A stretch of DNA of 64,000 nt from Ehretia macrophylla (Eukaryota > Streptophyta > Magnoliopsida > Boraginales > Ehretiaceae), in NCBI GenBank assembly GCA_037974665.1, contig CM075770.1, forward strand, positions 61,825,850 to 61,889,849. Reading direction: 5' to 3'. A program made the translations under genes and the position numbers. This document shows positions 13,617 to 24,320 of the stretch, piece by piece. The notes under the pieces are model-generated. The model worked only from the letters and a program-made list of their open reading frames with translations, did no database searches and had not been told where the DNA came from. Every line of letters begins with the position of its first letter. Positions within the stretch are counted from its first letter, which is position 1.

Positions 13617-14655
13617 GCCCCTACAAGAGGTGCTGTTGCTAAGAAGAACCTATAGTGTCCTCATTACAACTGCAAAGGCCACACAGAGACTGAGTGTTGA
13701 AGGAAATTGGGCCGTTGTACAGGTTGTAGCAGTGATCAGCATAGAGTTAGAGAGTGCCCCAAGTTTAAATATGGTCAGGAACAGACTTCAGGCCAGGGTG
13801 CCCGGACTAGAGCTTCAGGAGCAGCTACTGTACCGCAAGGTTAGGCACGAGTATTTGCACTCCACCAGGAGGAGCTTCCAGAGATGATGGTGTTGCTGGA
13901 AGGTACTTTTCTTATTAATAGTCAGCCAGTACTAGATTTGATTGACTTCGGGGCTACACATTCATTCATTACTCCTGCATGTGCACAGTCTGCTACATTA
14001 AAAGTTGATAAACTGCCGTATGTGATTGAAGTAGGTAATCCTATGAGTACTAAATTTGTTACGGAGTTTGTGTGTAAAGATGGTAATATTTGCATTGAGG
14101 GTCACATGTATCCTATTGAATTGATAGTCATGCCATTTTGGGACTTTCAAGTTATCTTGGGGATGGATTGGTTAGTGCGATATTATGCATGTTTGGACTG
14201 TAGGAGGAAAGTTTTAACTTTAGAAGTACCTAACCAACCTATTATTAAAGTAACTGGGAGTTGAAAATCTACTGTGACTCGTATCATATCTTCTATTAAA
14301 GCTACTAAAATGTTGAGTAAAGGTTGTGATGCATATTTAGCTTATTTAATTAATAAGCCTGGAGATAAATTAAAATTGAATGAAGTACCTGTTATAAAAG
14401 AGTTTCCGGGGGTTTTCCTTGAGGAGTTGCCTGGATTACCACCTGATAGGGAGATTGAGTTTGTGATTGACTTGTTGCCGGGAACTAATCCTATTTCGAG
14501 AACCCCATATAGAATGGCTTCCCCTGAGTTGCAGGAATTGAAAATTCATCTACAGGGTTTACTTGAGAAAGGTTTTATTTAGCCTAGTTCGTCACCGTGG
14601 GGTGCTCCTCTGTTATTTGTGAAAAAGAAAGACTGTACTCTGTGTTTGTGCATTG
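13617..14655 (+). pseudogene. Family C copy 1: nucleocapsid knuckles, protease and start of RT, truncated
   Basis: Continues the gag split at 2509. The first knuckle is damaged: the second cysteine is a tyrosine, and stops flank it. Protease (from about 13884) reads [15 protein letters not shown], so the usual D-T/S-G active site is DFG. RT begins around 14274 with [24 protein letters not shown] and stops at WGAPLLFVKKKD, before the catalytic core. At about 14656 the sequence changes abruptly to LTR interior; four bases (ATTA) could belong to either side, which points to end joining at microhomology. The catalytic RT, RNase H, integrase and chromodomain are gone. Confidence 0.88.
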
Positions 14656-15999
14656 ATTAAGAATATAGTATGATTAGGATGTGATTTGGAAACCTTGAAA
14701 CATGCACAAGAGAAAGAAATCTTGGTTAAAGAAAGGGGAAAAGTAGTTTTTAGCCATTCTTGTTGCATTGGGAACTTGTTGTTGAGTTGACTTGTATTGT
14801 ATTGACTATCCAAAGTATAATGAAGTTAACTGAGTTGATTGTGAGAAAAGATTTGGTTGATTACTACTTTTAATTCTCTAAAGCCAATTCGTGCTATTAT
14901 GAACTTATATTGTGCATATATGTAAGGGCGACCTACTTTGTCGACCCTCTTATGTGTTATTTGATATCTTGAATGATTGTGACTTGTCTCAGGGTTGCGC
15001 AACCTATTCGGACATGGTAACGTCTGGAAATACGGGCAGCGTCGGGCTTGTTATGCTCCCTCGACTACCATGGTACCTATTCTCTTCTCGCTGAGGCATA
15101 CTCTACCACCCCAGAGGCGTGGTTCACCTGCTGGGCATGGACCTACCTCAGGAGAAAGGGTCGTAGGATTGGGATACATCCAGAGTATCCCAACTTGTTG
15201 GTGTTTTAGGTTTGCCGGAATTTGCGTGAAGCTTGTGGCTCGTGGCTCGTGGTTCGTGATTGAAAACTTGAAGTGGAACCGTATCTTTTTTAATGTGGTT
15301 AATTACTTGGCTTTCTATCTTGTTGGTTTATGTTGTATATATATGATTTCTTGTGTTTGCATATCATATTGCACGCCCGGTATGTTGCATCACCTCCCTC
15401 GTTGGGCAACATTGTTGTTCACTCCTCATTTAATATGTTTCAGGAGAAGCTGATGTGAATCCCCAACTGATAGAAGTAGAGGAAGAAGAAGAAGTTCATG
15501 TAGATCAGAATATGTGACTTTGTGTGCTAAGGTGGATCTTATGTGCAGTTTGCGTGGAGTTCATGTTAAATGTTGTATTTTGAGACCTTGGGGTCTTGTA
15601 TATATGTTGGTAGTTGAAGTCTTGTATGTTAGAGAAAGATGTTGGATTGTAATAATGGATTTTAGATTTCATCTTCTATTGCATGCTCGGAGTGTTTATT
15701 ATCCTACAAATAGATCTGAAAATTATAATTGTATCTAACTACTTTTGGTTAAAGCCAACTTGCCTCGCATGCTTGTGTGCTTAAGTAGATTGATGTTGCC
15801 CCAAGGCTCGGATGGCCTTGTGAATTTGACTTGGCTTTGGAATCGTTAGAAGATAGATTGTATAAATTGTTGTTTGTGGCTCCAATGTTATATGTGACTA
15901 TTCGCAGGTAACAGTTTAGTCCTTGATAGATAGGAGACTCTGTCCGAGTGACGGGTCCGGGCTTGACCTTTAGCGTGGTGTTGGGTTCGGGGCATTACA
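14656..15999 (+). repeat. Family C middle LTR, 5' half missing
   Basis: Homology to the complete C LTR starts at its interior (equivalent to about 19903) and runs to the end GGCATTACA at 15999, followed by a PBS. CTACTTT-loop stem 14924-14949, TCCGGA-type stem 15171-15191, acceptor-proximal stem 15403-15421, TTTCAG at 15438-15443. It joins two C internals, making C a chain of three LTRs. Confidence 0.9.
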
Positions 16000-16006
16000 C
16001 TTTTGG

Positions 16007-16018
16007 TGGTATCAGAGC
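16007..16018 (+). other. Primer-binding site (initiator tRNA-Met), family C copy 2
   Basis: TGGTATCAGAGC 7 bp after the LTR end, followed by a roughly 295-bp untranslated leader to the gag ATG at 16314. Confidence 0.95.
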
Positions 16019-16313
16019 TACTTGAATGCATGAAGCCGGGTTAACTTCCTTGGCATGTAGGTAGTGGCCTATATGTGAAAGTGAATTATGTGAATATGTG
16101 ATTGTTTAATTGTTTAAGTACTTGGATAAAAGACATGCTAGCATGAAAAGGAATGATAAAGCATGATATAATAAGAATATGAAAAGTTTAGTGTTTAATG
16201 TTGTTAAGTGTTTTATATGTTTCTTATGTGAGTAAAATGTTTGAAAACAATGTGTACATTATCTTTGCATGGTCTATTTGCCTATTATAATATTATGTTC
16301 TTCTAGCATTGAA

Positions 16314-17590
16314 ATGAGGAGACGGGGTAGACCAAGGAAAGAGCCGGAGGAAGCTCCCAGACAGGATGTGCCGGGGCAAGGTGCAGGGGCAGCCGGGGAT
16401 GTACCGCAGGGTCAGGAACCGAGTAATGCTCAGATTTTGGCCACAATGGCCACCGCTATGAATGCCATAGCTCAATTTGTGGTTCAGCAGGGTACAACAG
16501 GTGTCGGCAGGGGTAATCAGGCTGCCAGAGCAGAGGGCAGTGGTGCTGCAGGGGCTAACTTGTATGATAAGTTCCTGCATCACGGGGCATATAGTTTTTA
16601 TGGTGAGCCTGATGACATGAAAGCAGAGATGTGGTTGAGCAAATTTGAGAAAGTCGTTGTGATACTTGAGTGCAACGATGAAAGAAAGATTACTTATGCT
16701 GCTTTCTTAATGGAGGGTGACGCTGAGGAGTGGTGGCACACTATTAGAGAAAAATGGGATGCTGAGAGGGTCCAGCATGTATGGGGTGACTTTGTTCGTG
16801 AGTTTCGGGATAAATATGTATCGGTTGTAGCTCGTGAGAGATATCAGGATGAATTCATAGCTTTGAGATAGGGAAACATGACTGTAGACCAGTATGAGGC
16901 TACTTTCACTAGACTTTCTCGATATGTACTAGCTTTAGTTCCGCCGGAGGATGTGAAGATCCAGAGATTTATCACAGGGTTGAGGAGTAACATCATGCTT
17001 AATTTGTCTTCGCAAGATTATCCGAGCTATGTTGCAGTAGTCAAGGCCGCATCGAGATATGAGAAATGCAAGGCAGATGTGTTAGCTCAGTCTAGTCAGT
17101 CAAGCAAACGTCAGTTTCAATCTCAGAGTCAGGGTTATCAGAGGCAGTATCAGTAGCCTGTTCAGACTCAGCAGCCTAGGCAGACCCAAAGCTATCCAGG
17201 ACTAGTTCAGGTGCAGTCACAGTCGAGACCAGCTCAGAGCCAGCCACAGGGACAGTCACAAACCTGACCAGTGACTGCTAGATCTCAACAGGGTGGTTCA
17301 GCTACATCTACTTATAGGGCCCCTACAGGAGGTGCTGCTGCTAAGAAGAACATACAGTGTACTCATTGCAACCGCAAAGGCCACACGGAGGCTGAGTGTT
17401 GGAGGAAATTGGGCCGTTGCACAGGTTGTGGTAATGATCAGCATAGAGTTAGAGATTGCCGCAAGTTTAAATATGGTTAGGGACAGACTTCAGGCCAGGG
17501 TGCCCAGATTAGAGCTTCAGGAGCAGCTACTGTACCGCGAGGTCAGGCACGGGTATTTGCACTCGACTAGGAGGAGCATCTAGAGACGAC
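16314..17590 (+). pseudogene. Family C copy 2 gag with two CCHC knuckles, nonsense-mutated
   Basis: Starts MRRRGRPRKEPEEAP at 16314 and runs essentially in one frame. Capsid region: LYDKFLHHGAYSFYGEPDD, EEWWHTIREKWD, FRDKYVSVVARERYQDEF. C-terminal Q/S-rich linker, then two zinc knuckles of the CX2CX4HX4C type (CTHCNRKGHTEAEC and CTGCGNDQHRVRDC, about 17358-17460), which bind genomic RNA. Stops at about 16868, 17154, 17266, 17478 and 17567 look like CAG-to-TAG or CGA-to-TGA changes, as expected for deamination of methylated cytosine. It is the best-preserved C gag here. Confidence 0.9.
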
Positions 17591-17591
17591 G

Positions 17592-17830
17592 GTGGCGGTG
17601 GAAGGTACTTTTCTTATTAATAGTCAGCCGGTTGTAGTTTTGATTGACACTGGGGCTACACATTCATTCATTAATCCTGCATGTGCACAGTCTCTTACAT
17701 TAAAAGTTGATAAACTGTCGTATGTGATTGAAGTAGGTAATCCTATGGGTACTAAATTTGTTACGGTTTCGGTGTGTAAAGATTGTAATATTTGCATTGA
17801 AGGTCACATGTATCCTATTGAATTGATTGC
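17592..17830 (+). pseudogene. Family C copy 2 protease, C-terminus lost
   Basis: Reads VEGTFLINSQPV..LIDTGATHSFINPAC; the aspartic protease active-site triad DTG is intact here. The reading stops being protease at IEGHMYPIEL, where sequence jumps into integrase. By comparison with family G (about 42035 to 44301) roughly 2.3 kb, covering the rest of protease, all RT and RNase H and the integrase N-terminus, has been deleted. The bases around CATGG could come from either side of the break. Confidence 0.85.
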
Positions 17831-18722
17831 ATGGAGTCCCATCTCAGATAGTGTCAGACAGGGATCCCAGGTTTACATCATAGTTCTGGCAAAAACTTCA
17901 AAAGGCTTTAGGGACTAATTTTAGTTTTAGTACTGCATATCACCCATAGACGGATGGCAAGTCAGAGAGGACTATCAGGATACTGGAAGACATGTTGCCA
18001 GCTTGTGTTCTGGATTTTGGCAAAAGTTGGGAGAAGTACCTACCTTTAGCGGAGTTTGCTTATAATAACAGTTATCAGGCTACTATTGGTATGGCACCCT
18101 ATGAAGCACATATGGGTGGAAATGTAGCTCTCCATTGTTATGGGAACAGGTAGATGAGATGAAAACAGTTGATCCAGCTATTCTACCTGAGATGATCAAA
18201 ATGGTGGATAATGTGAAGCTTATAAAGAAAAGGATGCTTACAGCTTAGAATCGACAGAAGAATTATGCTGATAGACGTCGACAGGACTTAGTATTTCAAA
18301 GGGTGATCGTGTATTCTTGAAGGTCTCTCCACGTAAAGGTTTGATTCAACACGAAAAATGAGGTAAACTTAGCCCTAGATACGTGGGACCATTTGAAATC
18401 ATTGAGAAGGTTGGGGATTTAGCTTACAGATTGGCATTACCTCCGAGTTTGGGCCGGATTCATGATGTTTTCCATGTGTCACTGTTGTGGAAATATAATC
18501 CTGATCCGTCGCACATTATTGAGCCAGAACCGCTGGAGATTGATGAGTCTTTAGTATATGTTGAGAAACCTCTTCGAGTGGTTGACCGAAAGATTCAGGA
18601 ACTTTGAACTAAAAGTATTCCTATGGTAAAAGTTCTTTGGGATCATCACGGAGTTGAGGATGCCACTTGGGAATGAGAAGATTAGATCAGAGAGAAGTAC
18701 CCGGAGTTGTTTTCTGAATCAT
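17831..18722 (+). pseudogene. Family C copy 2 integrase C-terminal part, GPY/F and chromodomain, frameshifted
   Basis: Degraded integrase begins at the second catalytic aspartate region, continues with AEFAYNNSYQATIGMAPYEA (about 18045-18110) and breaks by small deletions near 18115 and 18295. The intact stretch 18383-18607 holds the GPY/F-type [23 protein letters not shown] and [15 protein letters not shown] motifs. After a stop the chromodomain-like tail reads MVKVLWDHHGVEDATWE, with further stops. This tail is typical of the Tekay/Del chromoviruses and is thought to guide integration into heterochromatin. Confidence 0.85.
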
Positions 18723-18750
18723 GTAAGAATTTCGAGGACGCAATTAGTTT

Positions 18751-18763
18751 AAGGGGGAGAGGG
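18751..18763 (+). other. Polypurine tract, family C
   Basis: AAGGGGGAGAGGG directly before the LTR start; primes plus-strand DNA synthesis. A short hairpin (18728-18745, loop AGGA) lies just upstream. Confidence 0.9.
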
Positions 18764-20170
18764 TGTGACGCCCGAGAAATTCTTTATAAATTCCTTATAG
18801 CTGTTGCATACCTACTTGCGCATTCTTACGTGCATCAACTTTCTTGCTTAATTGCTTTTATTAGAGGTCACTATTCATAAAATTTTCGACCGCCTCGAAA
18901 GTTCGATTTCATATTTTTCCTAGATCATATGACATCTAGAAGGAATGGAGACCTAGTTATTTTGGACTTTTGAGATTGGGAGCGTGCGTTTAGAAAATAG
19001 TTTTCATGTCATTTGAATAGTGTTACGTAAGAATAATGTTAATTGCAACTAGACACATTTAAAATTGCATTTTGGCCCTAGTTTGATCAAGTTTTTGGGA
19101 CCAATTGACTTTAATTAATAGACATACATATACATATAATATCTAAACTCATAAAATAAAACAACACACAAATAATTGATCATCAAACAAAAGCAAAAAA
19201 TACCCTTATATCCCCCCCCCCTTGGCCGTCCACCTCTAGGAGAAGAAAAGAGGAATTTTCAACTTCAAAACTTGATCATGGATGCTCCCTAAAGCTTTTA
19301 CAAGTGATATCAACCTAGCTCAAGCTTGTTCTTGCATCTACTAAGCTTGTTTATATGAGGGAGTTACATATTTCTTGTTTTAAAGTTGGTGCATATATAT
19401 ATGAACTTTCCTATCATGTTGAATTTAACTATATTACTTGTTATAAATGCTTGTTATATGGTCTTTGAAGCCTATAGAACTCTTTTGTATAGCTTGATAA
19501 CATATGTTATGGTTAATCGTAGAGATTGAACAAAGAAGATGATGAATAGTGCTTGTTGTTAGGGTTTTGAATGAATTTGCTAATTAGCTTGAATTGGGAC
19601 TCCAAATAGATGCTCTAGGCCCTAGTGAAGCTTGTTGAAAAGCCACGTGAAGCTGAATCAACCAAAACCGTGCTAAATTGCGTAATTAGTCGACTTTAAC
19701 AAGGGAACTTTACTCGTTGAGCAATCCGGGCAAGTTTGGGCTATGATTTGGGTATTCTTGGGGTAAGGAAGCACTTTGGTGCTTTCGTTACACGAAAATG
19801 GGGTTCGGTTAGTATAGTTGTAGTTCAAACCCGCTCGGGGCCTTCTTGAACATGTGCTTCAAAGATGGGTTTTTATGATTTTAATAGACGACTTTGGGCT
19901 TAATTAAGAATATAGTATGATTAGGATACGGTTTGGAAATCTTAAAACTTGCACAGGAGAAAGAAATATTGGTTAAAGAAAGGGGAAAAGTAGTTTTTAG
20001 CCATTCTTGTTGCATTGAGAACTTGTTGTTGAGTTGACTTGTATTTCATTGACTATCCAAAGTATAATGAAGTTAATTGAGTTGATTGTGAGGAAAGATA
20101 TGGTTGATTGCTACTTATAATTCTCTAAAGCCAATTCGTGCTATTGTAAACTTATATTGTGCATATATGT

Positions 20171-20196
20171 GAGGGCGGCCTACTTTGTCGACCCTC
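20171..20196 (+). promoter_or_regulatory. CTACTTT-loop hairpin, family C LTR
   Basis: GAGGGCGGC / GTCG(A)CCCTC, nine pairs with a bulged A, loop CTACTTT. The middle C LTR has it at 14924-14949, where a G-to-A change turns a G.T pair into A-T. Confidence 0.8.
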
Positions 20197-21830
20197 TTAT
20201 GTGTTATTTGATATCTTGAATGATTGTGACTTGTCTCGGGGTTGCGCAACCTATTCGGACATGGTAGCGTCGAGAAACACGAGCGGCGTCGGGCTTGCCG
20301 TGCTCCCTCGACTACCATGGTGCCTATTCCCTTCTCGCTGAGGCATACTCCACTACCCCAGAGGCGTGGTTCACCTGCTGGGCATGGACCTACCTCAGGA
20401 GAAAAGGTCGTAGGATCGGGATACATTTGTAGTATCTGTGACGCCCGAGATTTAGCCATGCATTCAATTACTGTTGCATCCTTTATTTGCGCACCTCTTT
20501 CTATGCCTTATTAATTGTCTTCTTAAATTACTATTCACTCCGTTTTTAAACTGCATTCTATTGGTTAATTAGAATTTTTATTAAATCATATTAATTGTAA
20601 AAGTAGTGGGAAAAATGTGCAATTGAGCTAGAGGCGATAGGAGAGCTCATTTAGAAAATAATTTTTGTAGTTGAATGAATAGTGTTACGTAACTAACTTA
20701 GAGATTTAATTAGCTAGCTCACATGTTTCACTCTAGGCTCGTTTTAAGCTTACTACGCGCATTATAAGTGACCTTTTAAATACCCAAACTTGACCCCACC
20801 CAACTATGCACCCTATATTACCCATCTTAGCTCATAACTAGCAAAGAACAAAACAAAAAAAAATGCTGAAAAATCACTGTAGCAAATCCGAGAATAGTGT
20901 AGGAGGAGAATGAGAGGATTTTGCTCATCAAATCTTCAAGCCAAGCCAAGCCAAGCTAGGAGCAAGTAGTTTAGGGTGTTTGCTAGCCTCCCGAGAGTTC
21001 CTACGCGCAATTGGTGAGGGTTTTCATGACTTTTTATGCATATCTAAAATGTTACATTTTTCTTGATTTGTTGAAAATGTTATCAAATGCTATTGCAAAG
21101 CTTATCTATGCTATTATACCTTGTATATAAGTGCTAGAGAACACATTTGAGCTATTAGTTCGCATTTTAAACGGTTGGAATCGTCATTTGAATTTATGAG
21201 GTGAATAGTGACGTTTTTCTAGGGTTTTGTGTAATTGCACATATTAGCTTGATTTAACACTCTTAATAGATGCCTTAGGTGCTAATGAAGGTAGTCTAAT
21301 AGCCCCGTGCACTTGAATTGCTCTAGAATCGCATAAAACGTGAAATAGCCGACTTTAACAAAGGGGTTTCGGGGTTCATGCGAATCCGGGTGGATTCGGG
21401 CTTCAATTCTAGTATCCTTAAGCTACCTAGGTGCTATAGAAGCCTTGATATCCCTTGTTTGAAGCCCGGACAATGTATGTGTAGTTTAAAGCCATAAGAG
21501 GGAATTTGGGACTTTCGGGGAAATCGCAGCCATTTGAATGAGTTAGAGGGTTGAGAGGGTACCTTGAGGGTTAGTTAGAAGGTTGGGAGAGTTTCCCTTG
21601 AAAATGGAATCATTAACCTTGGTTTGGAAGAGAAATAGTTTGAAAAACAAAGGGGTTTATGTGCTATTTCGGTTGTCTCACACTTCTAAACCCATGGTAT
21701 GACTTCTTGAGTGTTTATATGTGATTTTAAATTGATTTGGAGCTTTTGGTATGATTCTATGCTTATTTTGTATATGTTCCTTTGTAAACTGCTTATTAGC
21801 TTCTATAATTGCTTCTATTCTATTTGCATC

Positions 21831-21856
21831 GAGGTCAACCTACTTTGTTGATCCTC
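21831..21856 (+). promoter_or_regulatory. CTACTTT-loop hairpin, family D LTR
   Basis: GAGGTCAAC / GTTGA(T)CCTC around CTACTTT: different arm sequence, same loop, same single bulge as in C. The other D LTR has it at 62944-62969 (minus) as GAGGGCAAC / GTTG(T)CCCTC. Confidence 0.8.
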
Positions 21857-22304
21857 CTATGTGTTAATGCTTATATTATTGCTATTAATTTGTCATTTTT
21901 AAGTGTATTGCATCGTGGTTGCGCAACCATAGTGTCAGGGGCGGATGTGTTGAATATCGGCTGGGCGGCAGAGGGCTTGCCGGTGGATATTCAAACTCCG
22001 TGCCCTATTCCCTCATTCGCCTGGTCCGGAGATTGCCAGGGGATGTTGGGTCGTAGGATTCGGGGTACATCTGGAGTACACCCACTGGAGTGATTGGGGT
22101 TATGCCGGCTTATCGTGATCGTGCTTGTGGTTCGTGGATCGCGAATGAAGATCAGTGAAGATTGGTGTATAGGGGATTGTGTGAAATGTATCCTTTTAAA
22201 TGTGTGGTTATTTAAGTTATCATTGTTTCTTTAATTGACTAAGTGTTATTGTTGTATAACTGTATTATCTGTTGCATTGCACGCCCCGGGACCATATCCC
22301 TCAC

Positions 22305-22324
22305 TGGGCAACAGTGGTTGCTCA
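22305..22324 (+). promoter_or_regulatory. Acceptor-proximal hairpin, family D LTR
   Basis: TGGGCAAC / GTTGCTCA around AGTG, eight pairs including one G.T; TTCAG ends 21 nt downstream. The second D LTR (62493-62512, minus) has TGGGCAAT / ATTGCTCA. Confidence 0.8.
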
Positions 22325-23149
22325 TACCTCGCTAACATGTTTCAGGTGGCACAGTTGGTGGAGTTGCCTTAGCTGCTGTGTGATATTTGTCTGAGGCGGA
22401 TGTGCTTTCTGGTTGCTATGTGAAGAATTTGTTGTCCTATGTATAATCTATTTTGGGGCCTTAAAGTTCATGTATGTATTTGAGTAATATATAAGCTGGA
22501 AGTCTGATAATGTAGTAGCAGTGGTAATTCTATGGCTTGTAATAACTTATATTTCTATTTCTAGTTGCTTTGCATGCTTGGGAGTGATTGGCTTAAGGTA
22601 GAAATGTTTATCCTTTAATTATGTTTTATTGATATCCTAGAATGTTATGGCAACTAGAGTATGTTGTAAACAAATTTCTTGCATGCTTGTGTGGTTTTGG
22701 TATTGTTGTTTGTTTTAAGGCTCGGATGGCCTTGGAGCTAGGTTTTGATTAGAATTGGTGTTCTAGGTTATTTTGTATCTATATTGAATATTTACAGGTT
22801 TTCAGAATGTCCATAGTACAGGGGAAACTCTGTCCGTTTTTCCCCTAAAATTTTGTGACCGGGTTTGGTATTAGGTTGAGAATAGCATGGTTATTAGAGC
22901 CTCCGGTCTCGTGAGGGATCGGGGCGTTACAGTATCCCAACTTGTTGGTGTTTGGGGTTTGCTGGCATTTGCGTGAAGCTCGTGGCTCGTGGCTCGTGGT
23001 TCACGATTGAAAACTTGAAGTGGAACCGTATCCTTTTTAATGTGGTTAATTACTTGGCTTTCTATCTTGTTGGTTTATGTTGCATATATATGTTTTCTTA
23101 TGTTTGCATATCATATTGCATGCCCAGTATGTTGCATCACCTCCCTCGC

Positions 23150-23168
23150 TGGGCAATATTGTTGCTCA
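23150..23168 (+). promoter_or_regulatory. Acceptor-proximal hairpin, family C LTR
   Basis: TGGGCAAT / GTTGCTCA, loop ATT. Other C copies at 593-611 and 15403-15421. Confidence 0.78.
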
Positions 23169-23746
23169 CTCCTCATTTAATATGCGTCAGGAGAAGCTGA
23201 GGTGAATCCCCAGCTGATAGAAGTAAAGGAAGAAGAAGAAGTTCACGTAGATCAGAATCCGTGACTTTGTGTGCTAAGGTGGATCTTATGTGCAGTTTGC
23301 GTGGAATTCATGTTAAATGTTGTATTTTGAGACCTTGGGGTCTTGTATATATGTTGGTAGTTAAAGTCTTGTATGTTAGAGAAAGATGTTGGATTGTAAT
23401 AATGGATTTTAGATTTCATCTTCTATTGCATGCTTGGAGTGTTTATTATCCTACAAATAGAACTTAAAATTATAATTGTATCTAACTACTTTTGGTTAAA
23501 GCCAACTTGCCTCACATGCTTGTGTGCTTAAGTAGATTGATGTTGCCCTAAGGCTTGGATGGCCTTGTGAATTTGACTTGGCGTTCGAAACGGTAGAAGA
23601 TAGATTGTATAAATTGTTGTTTGTGGTTCCAATGTTATATGTGACTATTCGCAGGTAACAGTTTAGTCCTTGGTACAGAGGAGACTCTGTCCGAGTGACG
23701 GGTCCGGGCTTGACATTTAGCGTGGGGTTGGGTTCGGGGCGTTACA

Positions 23747-24320
23747 GAGGGAGTCTTCATCCTTTATTTGTACATCTTAACTTATTTTATTGGTTATAGA
23801 TTGTATGATTAGTAATTGAAATAGTTTATATGTACTATTTACTCGCTATCATGTGTTTTCTCGTGTTATTTGTGTTTATTTGCGAGGGCGGCCTACTTTG
23901 TCGACCCTCTTATGTGTTATTTGATATCTTGAATGCTTGTGGACTTGTCTCGGGGTTGCGTAACCTTTTCGGACATGGTAGCGTCGAGAAACACGACCGG
24001 CGTCGGGCTTTCCGTGCTCCCTCGACTACCATGGTGCCTATTCCCTTCTCGCTGACGGATACGCCACTCCCCCAGAGGCCTCGTTCACCTGCTGGGCATG
24101 GACCTACCTCAGGAGAAAGGGTCGTAGGATTGGGATACATTCGGAGTATCCCAACTTGTTGGAGTAAGGGTTTGCCGGCACTTGCTTGAAGTTCGTGGCT
24201 CGTGGTTCGAGTTTGAAGACTTGAAATGGAACTGTATCCTTTTTAATGTGGTTAACTACTTGCTATTTAATCTTATTGTTTATGTTATATATATGATTTC
24301 TTGTATCTGCATATCATAAT
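23747..24320 (+). repeat. Family E LTR fragment (host of C and of the minus-strand E element)
   Basis: Matches the long E LTR at 60425-61000. The left part would lie beyond the C element, outside the window; the right part is cut at 24320 by a minus-strand E element. CTACTTT-loop stem 23884-23909 and TCCGGA-type stem 24132-24152. Forms an inverted repeat with 25020-25591. Confidence 0.85.

Larger units (their letters stand above)
20437..22931 (+). mobile_element. Family D solo LTR
   Basis: 2495 bp, TGTGACGCCCG..GGCGTTACA, flanked by perfect GTATC duplications (20432-20436, 22932-22936). No internal domain, PBS or polypurine tract, so it is a solo LTR left by LTR-LTR recombination. CTACTTT-loop stem 21831-21856, TCCGGA-type stem 22063-22083, acceptor-proximal stem 22305-22324, TTCAG at 22341-22345. 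The same family occurs in reverse at 61877-63683. Confidence 0.92.
18764..23746 (+). repeat. Family C 3' LTR, split by a solo LTR
   Basis: Starts TGTGACGCCCGAG after the polypurine tract and ends GGCGTTACA at 23746. After removing the nested family D solo LTR and one target duplication it is about 2.48 kb. Contains a C9 run near 19211, the CTACTTT-loop stem (20171-20196) and the acceptor-proximal stem (23150-23168). GAGGG follows at 23747, and an uninterrupted E LTR reads GGTGAGGGAGTC near 60423, so C inserted into an E LTR. Confidence 0.92.

Noticed and set aside
19207-19222. C9 run in the C LTR as a second polypurine tract
   Set aside because: It is about 440 bp inside the LTR, on the wrong side of the boundary, and absent as a feature in other copies.
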